A DNA stretch of 64,000 nt from Chengkuizengella sediminis (lineage in GTDB: Bacteria; Bacillota; Bacilli; Paenibacillales; KCTC-33759): contig NZ_SIJC01000004.1 of the NCBI RefSeq assembly GCF_010078385.1, forward strand, positions 1-64,000. The letters are read 5' to 3'. Positions within the stretch are counted from its first letter, which is position 1; the number at the start of each line of letters is the position of its first letter. The notes below the pieces were generated by a model. The model saw only the letters and a list, made by a program, of their open reading frames with translations. It was not told where the DNA came from and did no database searches. Made by a program: the position numbers and the translations under genes. Shown piece after piece: positions 46,468 to 54,560 of the stretch.

Positions 46468-47132
46468 TGTCTCCCTTCTGTTATTACATTTGTTTTATTT
46501 TAATTTTAAGGTTTTTAGTTTTATATATATATATTTCCAAGATGTTAAGTATATTGAAGACAAGCTTAGCACATTCCTTCACAATCTCTTCCTAATTTTA
46601 ACATATATCCTTATCTTCGTTACTCAACGATATGACCCTTAAATGTAAAAGACACTCTTCTTCGAGAAGAGCGCCCGATTGCTTAGTTTCATTTTTCTAT
46701 AACTCTACTGTACTGCTATTTCTAAAACTAATTATTTAGAAAAGGATGTAACAGCCAATGCTAGTGAGTCACACAGGTATTTATATCTTTGATTGTTTGC
46801 TGTTCTTTAAAGACTTGAAATTGTGTAGGATCTGGCATTGTATAAGATCTTATAAAACCAACTACAAACAATCTCTTTCGTTTTGTGGTAATCTAAAATC
46901 AAACGTATCAAGTTCTAATTCCTAGTATTGATAAGAGGGTAACTTCCTGAAGGTTTCCATGACAATAGGAAATTTTCTAACTTCTAGACTGTTATCCCAT
47001 ATGTAAACTTCTGGCTGGAATGTACAGGAAATCATCAAAGATGGCGATTTGTTGGAACTTGATGGTTCCTAAACTAGGGTTTTACAGCACAATTGATAAA
47101 AACCTAATGAGATTAATTCGGAGGATACGAAA
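46468..47132. other. Long divergent control region
   Basis: 665 bp between the MalT-like gene and the decarboxylase gene. It holds the dispersed repeat copy at 46652-46685 and AT-rich stretches (a TATATATATATA run at about 46523). I could not recognise operator repeats for the regulator, and no gene is supportable. Confidence 0.4.
46652..46685 (+). repeat. Dispersed short hairpin repeat, copy 2
   Basis: ACACTCTTCTTCGAGAAGAG followed by CGCCCGATTGCTTA. Nearly identical to 25465-25500 over about 35 bp; the centre is self-complementary. Confidence 0.6.
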
Positions 47133-48011
47133 ATGAAGAAACTTATGCAGTATGATGAAACACTACTCAAGAATGAAAAACTGTTTAAAGACGAGTTTTT
47201 CCAGCGTTTTCAACTTAGACACGCTGATAAACCCATTCAAGTAGATGAGAACCTATCTAAAAACTATTTATTCCCTACCTTTTACGGGGATGTAACGTGT
47301 GCCATAGGTATATTTATGTGTGGCTACCAGAATGCAGAGAGACTAATGCCACACCCACGAATGAAACCAGTAAGAATGCCGAAAGGTCGTACGATCGTAG
47401 TCTTCTCCTGTTATGAATACAAAAATGTTCTAGGTATACCAGGTTACAACGAAATAGCAATGAGCATTCCCATCTTAGTTGACCCAGGTTTCAACCCTCC
47501 CATTCTTCCTATGGTCTCTGAAAAAATGTTTAAAAATTTTGGTTACTATGTATTTTCTATGCCTGTTACATCACTTGAAAATACAATCCGGGGTCATAAG
47601 ATTTGGGGACTTCCGAAAGTAACTCAAGAAATAGACATCTTTGAGAAAGAAGGAAAATGCATTACCGTGGCAAAAGAGGAAGATGGTCAATCGTACTTTG
47701 AACTATCTGTCCCTATGAATGGTAATCCTACTAAATTTGATGTTACTTCTAACTTATATTCACGTTTTAATAATCAGTTTTTGCAAAGTGAGACGAACTT
47801 CAAATCTACCTTCAATGTGAATAAGAACATAAAACTACTATTTAATAAAAATGTAAAACCAGATCAAAATTACTTGAAAATCGGAAACACGCCAAGCGGG
47901 AAAGTACTAAAGGACCTCGAAATTGAGGAACAACCTTTCCAAACACGTTTTACGAAGGGAATGACGGCAGCCTTTGATTTGCCAAACTCTGATTATAAAT
48001 CACCTCTCTAA
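47133..48011 (+). CDS. Acetoacetate decarboxylase-family protein
   Basis: 292 residues of the ADC superfamily. Recognisable: GRTIVVFSCYEYK, IPGYNEIAMSIPI, and HKIWGLPKVTQEI, in which the Lys after GLP corresponds to the reactive Schiff-base lysine region. Many family members are not decarboxylases but aldolase-dehydratases, so the reaction is open. CGGAGGATACGAAA precedes the ATG. The ketopantoate reductase-like gene follows after 110 bp on the same strand, and a MalT-like activator diverges upstream. Confidence 0.82.
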   Translation: MKKLMQYDETLLKNEKLFKDEFFQRFQLRHADKPIQVDENLSKNYLFPTFYGDVTCAIGIFMCGYQNAERLMPHPRMKPVRMPKGRTIVVFSCYEYKNVLGIPGYNEIAMSIPILVDPGFNPPILPMVSEKMFKNFGYYVFSMPVTSLENTIRGHKIWGLPKVTQEIDIFEKEGKCITVAKEEDGQSYFELSVPMNGNPTKFDVTSNLYSRFNNQFLQSETNFKSTFNVNKNIKLLFNKNVKPDQNYLKIGNTPSGKVLKDLEIEEQPFQTRFTKGMTAAFDLPNSDYKSPL

Positions 48012-48121
48012 AATATACTCAAAACCTATCTAGCAAAAAACAATCATTTTGTCCAATTTGAAACCGTTCATGCAAAACTTAAACACAATAACTTTGATAA
48101 ACAAATCAAGGGGGAAAGCGT

Positions 48122-49159
48122 ATGGGAAGTGTGGGGAAAAATTTGGTTATCTTGGGAGCAGGGGCGATCGGTGGAACACTTGGTGCATGGCTTAGTCCTA
48201 AATACAAAAATACATATATTCTCGATCGTGGTGAAGTAGCAGAGGGACTAAAGAGTAGGGGAATCATTGCCTATCAACAAGGGGGGAAAGAAAAGGCAGA
48301 AACGATACGTGTTCAATCTATTAGTGACTTGTCAGAGTTAGAAAGAGTCGATATTGTGGTCTTAGCTGTGAAAAACTATAGCCTAGATTCAATAGCTCAG
48401 GCTATACAGGATAAGTTAGATGAAAATACCATCATTGTTGCTCTCCAAAACGGGGTGGAAAACCAACGGATACTCCCCAAATATTTTAAAAAAATCATCT
48501 ATGGAGTAGTCAGCTATAATGCTTGGATTGATGAGCCTTGTGTAATAGGATATCAGAAGAAGGGTCCATTCATCCTAGGTACACCAGACAATTCTTTGGA
48601 AGCAGAGATGAAATTGGTTTCAGATATATTTAATTTGGGAGTAGAGACGGTCATCACAGATCATCTACAGGATGCAGCTCATTCAAAGATGATTGTCAAT
48701 CTAACAAATTCCTTCACAACCTTAGTAGGTCATGGTTGTCGAGAAATTAACAATTTTCGTTTATTTAAAAAGATCTTAATCCATTTACTGTATGAAGGTG
48801 TGGAAATTATTAAAGCATCAGGGTATAAGGAATGTCGTCTAGGTGGTATGCCTTCTTGGTTAACCATGACTATGGCTGTAAAGCTACCCCATTTTCTTAC
48901 AGATGGGATCTTTAGAAAGAACCTTTCCAAAATGGTGATGAGCAGTATGGGGCAAGACATTATACAACGCGGGCAAAGTGATTCCGAGTTGGAATCATTA
49001 AATGGATATTTTATACACTTAGCAGATATGGCAAATCTTAAATCTCCTTACAATCGAGCAATATACAAGTTATGCCAAGAGGAGTTTAAGAAAACCCCTT
49101 TTCAACCACTTGATGTAGAGAAAGTGTGGGAAAAAGTGAAACAGGAAATGAATAAATAA
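48122..49159 (+). CDS. Ketopantoate reductase-family dehydrogenase (PanE/ApbA-like)
   Basis: 345 residues. Rossmann motif LGAGAIGGTLGAWL at the N-terminus, VLAVKNYSLDS and ALQNGVEN in the nucleotide-binding half, and the AHSKMIVNLTNSF catalytic-lysine region in the C-terminal half. Longer than housekeeping PanE (about 300), and no other pantothenate gene is nearby, so it more likely reduces a specialised 2-oxo or beta-keto acid. AAGGGGGAAAGCG lies upstream. Forms a putative two-gene unit with the decarboxylase-like gene. Confidence 0.82.
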   Translation: MGSVGKNLVILGAGAIGGTLGAWLSPKYKNTYILDRGEVAEGLKSRGIIAYQQGGKEKAETIRVQSISDLSELERVDIVVLAVKNYSLDSIAQAIQDKLDENTIIVALQNGVENQRILPKYFKKIIYGVVSYNAWIDEPCVIGYQKKGPFILGTPDNSLEAEMKLVSDIFNLGVETVITDHLQDAAHSKMIVNLTNSFTTLVGHGCREINNFRLFKKILIHLLYEGVEIIKASGYKECRLGGMPSWLTMTMAVKLPHFLTDGIFRKNLSKMVMSSMGQDIIQRGQSDSELESLNGYFIHLADMANLKSPYNRAIYKLCQEEFKKTPFQPLDVEKVWEKVKQEMNK

Positions 49160-49180
49160 AATTGTATGATGAATACCTTA

Positions 49181-49246
49181 GGAGACTCAAAGACAGATAG
49201 TTGTCAGTGTTGGAATTGGCTGATCATAGAAGTAAAATGAGTCTCC
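49181..49246. repeat. Long-loop inverted repeat
   Basis: GGAGACTCA (49181-49189) and TGAGTCTCC (49238-49246) flank a 48-nt loop just after the reductase gene. May be a weak terminator; the rest of 49160-49485 has no gene. Confidence 0.35.
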
Positions 49247-49452
49247 CTTATCGAAAGGCATCCGCTGTAAATTATTAAGTTTTTGTAGAAAAGAAAACAA
49301 TCCAACTGAAACTTCCAAGATATAATATTCTTTGAATAACTCCCAGATAATTAGGATTTAATCCAAAAGCCGTGGATACAAAAATGACAAAAAGAAAATA
49401 GGTAAATGATGCTACACATTGCAATCACCTTACATGTTTACAAAAGGAGTTA

Positions 49453-49480
49453 CCTACATCTCCCTACCTACATCTCCCTA
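49453..49480. repeat. Perfect 14-bp tandem duplication
   Basis: CCTACATCTCCCTA is present twice in direct succession, five bp from the proline dehydrogenase-like stop codon. A slipped-strand type duplication. Confidence 0.8.
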
Positions 49481-49485
49481 GTCTA

Positions 49486-50448
49486 TTAATACTTTTCTTC
49501 TTCTGCAGCTATTGGATTCACCATATCAGAGATAAATTGATATATGTTAGAAGGATTTTCAGCAACTCTATGACATACATATAAAAACCATTCCGTACCA
49601 TATAACATGTATACTCTTGAGTTATAACCCTCTTCTTTATACTTTTTAATTAGATCTTGCCTAATACCATATAACATCTCTATCTCTACATTCGCTTTTG
49701 CAAAATAATCACTACTCTCTTTTATGTCATTTAATAGATCTTCATCATGAGTAGCGATAGATATAGGATGGTTTGCTTCCTCACATATTTGTATAAACTG
49801 CAAATATCTATGATTTAATTCTTCTGATCGAGGAATCATAATTTCTGGTAACTCTTTATAGGCTCCTTTCACTAAGCGTATTTTACCAGGATACTGAAGC
49901 AGATCTTTTAGATCATCAAAAGATCTTTTTAAATTTACTTGAAGCGTAATGCCTACGTTATCGTATAAAGTGGAGATATTTTTATAAATACTTAGAATTT
50001 TATCTGTTTTTGTTGATTCTTCCATGCTGATCATTAAATAACAACCTCGTTGTTTTGCGATTTCCGCTACTTCCTTCAAGTGTTCTATTGCTAGATCTTC
50101 ATTCACAGCTAAACCTATATGAGATAAATCCAAGGAAATAATAGAATCAATTCCTTCACTACTAATATCCTCAATCAATTGAATCATTTCATTCTTAGCT
50201 TTCCAACTTTCCTCCTCAGTAGATGTATTTTCTCCGATATATTCCAATGATACTGGATAACCTTTAGTATTTAATTCTTTAGCCTTCTGTATCCCCTCCT
50301 CTCTTGTTTCACCTGTAATAAAACGTTTAGCTGCTTTTTTAAGTATAGAGTATATATCCATTGAATTTTCAACATATTGTTTAACCTGTTCATTCCTTGC
50401 AATAGTTTTTAATGCATTAGCAGCAACCAACTCTTCAGTAGATAACAT
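49486..50448 (-). CDS. Proline dehydrogenase-like flavoprotein
   Basis: 320 residues from ATG 50448, with AAAGGAG seven nt upstream. The PRODH barrel is recognisable by IRLVKGAYKE, SIATHDEDLL, EMLYGIRQDL and VYMLYGTEWFLYVCHRVAENP. In proline dehydrogenases the last motif carries two adjacent arginines that bind the proline carboxylate; here the pair is His294-Arg295. So a changed substrate or affinity is possible. No P5C dehydrogenase or proline transporter gene is adjacent. It diverges from a MocR-type regulator, its likely controller. Confidence 0.85.
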   Translation of the reverse strand: MLSTEELVAANALKTIARNEQVKQYVENSMDIYSILKKAAKRFITGETREEGIQKAKELNTKGYPVSLEYIGENTSTEEESWKAKNEMIQLIEDISSEGIDSIISLDLSHIGLAVNEDLAIEHLKEVAEIAKQRGCYLMISMEESTKTDKILSIYKNISTLYDNVGITLQVNLKRSFDDLKDLLQYPGKIRLVKGAYKELPEIMIPRSEELNHRYLQFIQICEEANHPISIATHDEDLLNDIKESSDYFAKANVEIEMLYGIRQDLIKKYKEEGYNSRVYMLYGTEWFLYVCHRVAENPSNIYQFISDMVNPIAAEEEKY

Positions 50449-50514
50449 CAAATTACTCCTTTCATTATGAAGTTAATATGATTAACTTTCTCACTTAAAA
50501 GTAACATGATAAAC

Positions 50515-50532
50515 TGGTCTTATATAGGACCA
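50515..50532. promoter_or_regulatory. Candidate operator palindrome 1
   Basis: TGGTCTTATATAGGACCA is palindromic except for one pair and lies 67 bp upstream of the proline dehydrogenase-like gene. The TATA centre could also serve as a -10. Confidence 0.4.
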
Positions 50533-50589
50533 CTAAATAAAGATTTTTATGGTACCACATGTGCCTATAGACATTCGTATATTTAAATG

Positions 50590-50603
50590 ATACAAAATTG
50601 TAT
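50590..50603. promoter_or_regulatory. Candidate operator palindrome 2
   Basis: ATACAAAATTGTAT, a perfect palindrome mid-way between the divergent proline dehydrogenase-like and MocR genes. ATAC-starting boxes are common in MocR/GabR operators, but a second direct copy is not evident. Confidence 0.35.
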
Positions 50604-50785
50604 AAGTATCTAACCGTACAGTATTTAAGTCAGTAACTTCGTAATCTGCCTTCATTCTGCTTGTGAGGCTGTTTATTTGATATAATAGGGAAAAAACATA
50701 GATATGAATGAAACGGTATGTATCCCTCATTTCACTAATATTCTGTATCTAAAGTAATCACTTATTAATGGAGGAGCACCCTATC

Positions 50786-52189
50786 ATGTGGATACCAATA
50801 GATCGAACGATAAATAAATCCTTAATTAGACAAGTTTATGAGCAAATTAGAACTCAAATCCTACTAGGTAAATTAATTAGTGGTGAGAGATTACCATCTA
50901 CAAGAGAACTTTCCTCTAACTTAAATGTGTCAAGAAATGTAGTTTTAGAAGCATATGATCAACTTTATGCGGAAGGTTTTATCGAGTTCAAACAAAGTAG
51001 AGGAACTTATGTAGCTGAGGGTACTTACTTAGAACAGGAAACTAAGTATAATTCTTCAATAATTGCTGAAAAAATCGAACCAAGTATGGATGCTTCAGAT
51101 GAAGATGTCATTGATTTCAGATCTGGTATTCCAGCATTAGATCTATTTCCAAAGAAAAAATGGGGTCAGCTCTCTCGTGAAGTATCCTTGGAAGCACCTG
51201 ATTCTATTTTTGGTTATGGAAAACCAGAAGGTCTTTCTGAAATAAGAAATGTCTTATGTGAATACTTATTTAAAACAAGAGGAGTACATTGCTCACCTGA
51301 TCAGGTAGTGATCACAACTGGAGCAACTCAATCCTTCTCTCTGGTCACTCAATTATTACTTTCTCATGGAAGTGATGTTTGTATTGAAGATCCAATTACA
51401 TATGAACTCCATACTATATTTACAGCAACAGGAGCTAATCTATGCCCTATTCCAGTTGATGAACATGGCATGCAAACGGAGCTAATTCCTACAGATATTA
51501 ATCCAGGTTTCATCTATGTTACTCCTTCTCATCAATTTCCGCTAGGTGGTATTCTACCTATCCATCGACGTATTCAACTCATTCAATATGCTAGACAGCA
51601 CAATTGTTTCATTGTAGAGGATGATTATGATAGTGAATATCGATTTGAAGGCTCGCCTATTAGCTCTATTCAAGGACTAGATCCAGAAAGAGTGATATAC
51701 ATCGGAACATTTAGCAAAATACTCTCTCCTGCCCTTAGAATAGGGTATATCATTCTGCCTAACTCACTTGTAGAACGTGGTAAAAATCTAAAGTGGTTAA
51801 CGGATCTTCACACCCCTACATTAGAACAACTGACAATCGCGCGTTTTATTGATGAAGGATACTTAGAACGCCATATTAGAAAGATGAGAAAAATCTATAA
51901 AAAACGCAGGGATTGTTTGAAAGAATGTTTAGTTAAACAATTCGGAAACCAAGTAAATATATTAGGTGATTCTACAGGTTTACACCTCATTGCTGAATTT
52001 GAAAACATTTCTTTTACTGAGGAAATAGTTCAGAACATTTTGAAAGAACATCAAGTTAAAATCTATCCTGTTGAGCATCATGCAATCCAAAAAGGAAAAC
52101 ATCTAAATAAGATTATATTAGGTTATGGGAATTTAGAAGAAGAAAAATTAGAAAAGGGAATTAGTAGGTTAAGAGCTGGAGTTAAATAA
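50786..52189 (+). CDS. MocR/GabR-type GntR regulator with aminotransferase domain
   Basis: 467 residues from ATG 50786, behind GGAGGAG; a reading six codons longer ignores this site. GntR winged helix (about 10-75: IRQVYEQIRTQILLGKL, LPSTRELS, RGTYVAEG), then a class I aminotransferase-like domain with TTGATQSFSL, EDDYDSEYRF and the PLP-lysine segment YIGTFSKILSPALR. Such regulators sense PLP or an amino compound. The divergent proline dehydrogenase-like gene is the probable target. Confidence 0.92.
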   Translation: MWIPIDRTINKSLIRQVYEQIRTQILLGKLISGERLPSTRELSSNLNVSRNVVLEAYDQLYAEGFIEFKQSRGTYVAEGTYLEQETKYNSSIIAEKIEPSMDASDEDVIDFRSGIPALDLFPKKKWGQLSREVSLEAPDSIFGYGKPEGLSEIRNVLCEYLFKTRGVHCSPDQVVITTGATQSFSLVTQLLLSHGSDVCIEDPITYELHTIFTATGANLCPIPVDEHGMQTELIPTDINPGFIYVTPSHQFPLGGILPIHRRIQLIQYARQHNCFIVEDDYDSEYRFEGSPISSIQGLDPERVIYIGTFSKILSPALRIGYIILPNSLVERGKNLKWLTDLHTPTLEQLTIARFIDEGYLERHIRKMRKIYKKRRDCLKECLVKQFGNQVNILGDSTGLHLIAEFENISFTEEIVQNILKEHQVKIYPVEHHAIQKGKHLNKIILGYGNLEEEKLEKGISRLRAGVK

Positions 52190-52370
52190 TCATTTCAGAA
52201 AGAAACTCCAAAATTACAATTATTAATACTATCCAATGTATCCGTCTAAACCACTTCATTTTTTGTCTCCTAAAGAAAACAAAATAAGAGCTTAATGTGG
52301 TAACTGCTGAAATAATATGAGCTAGTATTCTGTTTTTAGAAATCCGATTCATTCCAATTTCTCTCATCAT
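52182..52370 (-). CDS. Possible small membrane protein
   Basis: 62 residues from ATG 52370 (GGGAG six nt upstream): a basic N-terminus, one weak hydrophobic segment (about 15-30), basic RRQKMKWFRR, then a clear hydrophobic C-terminal helix. It overlaps the MocR stop by 8 bp on the opposite strand. No family recognised; could be a chance ORF. Confidence 0.4.
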   Translation of the reverse strand: MMREIGMNRISKNRILAHIISAVTTLSSYFVFFRRQKMKWFRRIHWIVLIIVILEFLSEMII

Positions 52371-52415
52371 TAGTAACTCCCAACTTACAAAATTCACTTC
52401 CCTTACTCATGTTTT

Positions 52416-52467
52416 AAAATATCAAGAACCCGTTCTGACTATATCAGAAACAGGCTCTTGATATTTT
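52416..52467 (-). terminator. htpG terminator
   Basis: A 23-nt arm starting AAAATATCAAGA (52416) pairs with the arm ending TCTTGATATTTT (52467) with few mismatches around a short loop; the minus strand ends in TTTTAAAA. Probably bidirectional with the small ORF. Confidence 0.75.
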
Positions 52468-52483
52468 CAATATTGTTGATCGA

Positions 52484-54364
52484 TTAAACCATGATTTTAC
52501 AAATGTCGTTTGTAAATTCTATAGGATCTCCAATGGATAATCCTTCAATCAATAACGCTTGATTGTACAATAAGTTTGTATATAGATTTAATTTATCTTT
52601 ATCATTTGTATAAGCTGTTTTTAAGGACTGGAATACTTCATGATTTACGTTGATTTCCAATACTTTCTCTGCTTTTACACCTTGGTTGTCAGGCATCTGT
52701 GCTAGTATTTTTTCCATTTCTATGGACAATTCACCTTCTGTAGACAAACATACAGGGTGATTTTTTAGTCTTTTTGAAGCTTTTACGTCTTTTACTTTGT
52801 CTGACAACACACTTTTCATAGCTTCAAATAATTCTTTATTGTCGTTTTCCTCTTCATCGGATTTGTTCTCATTATCATCCGACTCTATTCCTAAATCACC
52901 GCTTGATACGGATTTGAATTCTTTTTCTTTATAATTCATCAGCATCTTGATTGCAAACTCATCAATATCTTCAGTAAAGTATAAAATCTCGTATCCTTTA
53001 TCCAACACTAATTCTGTCTGTGGAAGTTTTTCGATTCTATCGATGGACTCTCCAGAAGCGTAGTAGATGTACTTTTGATCTTCAGGCATTCCATCAACGT
53101 ATTCACTCAAGCTTACTAATTTCTTCTCTTTAGATGAGTAGAACATTAATAAATCCTGTAGCACGTCTTTGTTTGCACCATAATCACTATAAACGCCATG
53201 TTTTAATTGTCTGCCAAAAGATTCATAGAACTTTTCGTACTTATCTCTTTCATCCTTTAACAAATTCTGCAATTGACTTTTAATTTTGTTCTTAATGTTT
53301 TTTGCAATCAGTTTTAACTGTCGATCATGCTGTAACATTTCTCTTGAAATATTTAGAGAAAGGTCTTCTGAATCTACCATCCCTTTGACAAAACTAAAGT
53401 AATCAGGAAGCAAGTCAGCACACTTATCCATAATCAATACACCACTGGAATATAACTCTAGTCCTTTTTCATATTCTTTCGTATAATAATCGAAAGGTGT
53501 ACTTTCTGGAATAAATAATATGGCTTTATAAACTACAGTTCCATCAGCACTTATATGAATGTGTTTAAGTGGTTTATCATAACCGTAATGCTTTTCAGCA
53601 TAGAAGTTTTCATAATCTTCTGTTGTAAGTTCGTTTTTATTCTTTCTCCAAATCGGAACCATACTATTTATGGTTTGCTCTTCTACAACCTCTTCAAGTT
53701 CGTCCTCGCTGCCTTCTTTAGGTCTTTGCTCTTTCACATCCATTTTAATTGGATATCTAATGAAATCTGAGTATTTTTTAATTACCGCTTTTAATCGATC
53801 TTCCTCTAAATACTCATCATACTGATCATCTTCAGTATTTTCTTTTATTTTTAAAACAATTTCTGTACCAATGGTGTCTTTCTCCGTTGTAACGATCGTA
53901 TATCCATCCGCACCTTTAGATTTCCACTTAAACGCCTCATCATTACCTAAAGCTTTACTGATAACAGTAATTTCATCAGAAACCATAAAAGCGGAGTAGA
54001 ATCCTACACCAAATTGGCCAATGATATCATGCCCATCTTTTGATTCATTTTCTGATTTAAATGCTAACGAACCACTTTTGGCAATGACTCCAAGATTATT
54101 TTCCAATTCTTCTTTTGTCATACCAATCCCTGTATCTGTGATCGTTAATAATCTCTTTTCTTTATCAGTTGTTACTTTAATAAAATAATCTTCTTGATTA
54201 AATACTAATTCATCATCAGTTAGTGCTTTGTAGTATATTTTATCCATTGCATCACTTGCATTGGATACAAGCTCTCTTAAAAATATTTCTTTCTGAGTAT
54301 AAATTGAATTAATCATCATTTCTAGCAGTCTCTTGGATTCTGCTTTAAACTGTCTTTTTGCCAT
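52484..54364 (-). CDS. htpG: Molecular chaperone HtpG (Hsp90)
   Basis: ATP-dependent cytoplasmic chaperone, 626 residues from ATG 54364 (AAAGGAGT upstream), the normal length; a 36-codon upstream extension is not part of the family. The N-terminal GHKL ATPase has [23 protein letters not shown] and [13 protein letters not shown]; the middle domain has the catalytic-loop Arg in NISREMLQ; the C-terminal dimerisation domain follows. An acidic linker near 490-510 ([13 protein letters not shown]) is longer than usual. No CIRCE element found upstream. Single gene. Confidence 0.96.
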   Translation of the reverse strand: MAKRQFKAESKRLLEMMINSIYTQKEIFLRELVSNASDAMDKIYYKALTDDELVFNQEDYFIKVTTDKEKRLLTITDTGIGMTKEELENNLGVIAKSGSLAFKSENESKDGHDIIGQFGVGFYSAFMVSDEITVISKALGNDEAFKWKSKGADGYTIVTTEKDTIGTEIVLKIKENTEDDQYDEYLEEDRLKAVIKKYSDFIRYPIKMDVKEQRPKEGSEDELEEVVEEQTINSMVPIWRKNKNELTTEDYENFYAEKHYGYDKPLKHIHISADGTVVYKAILFIPESTPFDYYTKEYEKGLELYSSGVLIMDKCADLLPDYFSFVKGMVDSEDLSLNISREMLQHDRQLKLIAKNIKNKIKSQLQNLLKDERDKYEKFYESFGRQLKHGVYSDYGANKDVLQDLLMFYSSKEKKLVSLSEYVDGMPEDQKYIYYASGESIDRIEKLPQTELVLDKGYEILYFTEDIDEFAIKMLMNYKEKEFKSVSSGDLGIESDDNENKSDEEENDNKELFEAMKSVLSDKVKDVKASKRLKNHPVCLSTEGELSIEMEKILAQMPDNQGVKAEKVLEINVNHEVFQSLKTAYTNDKDKLNLYTNLLYNQALLIEGLSIGDPIEFTNDICKIMV

Positions 54365-54505
54365 GAATAGTATTACTCCTTTCAAATATAAAACAATACA
54401 AATTACTTTTAATTCATAAAAATGTGCAGTATCACCTATTTTTATATAACACATACTAAAAATAGATGTCAATATGTAGGAAGGTATTTTATATGAAAGT
54501 GTTGC

Positions 54506-54546
54506 ATGAAAAAAGCCGATTCATTCCTAGAGGCAAGAATCGACTT
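54506..54546 (-). terminator. Nucleotidase terminator
   Basis: AAGCCGATTC (54512-54521) pairs with GAATCGACTT (54536-54545) with one wobble; the minus strand continues TTTTTTCAT. Confidence 0.85.
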
Positions 54547-54560
54547 TAAAGTAATTGATT

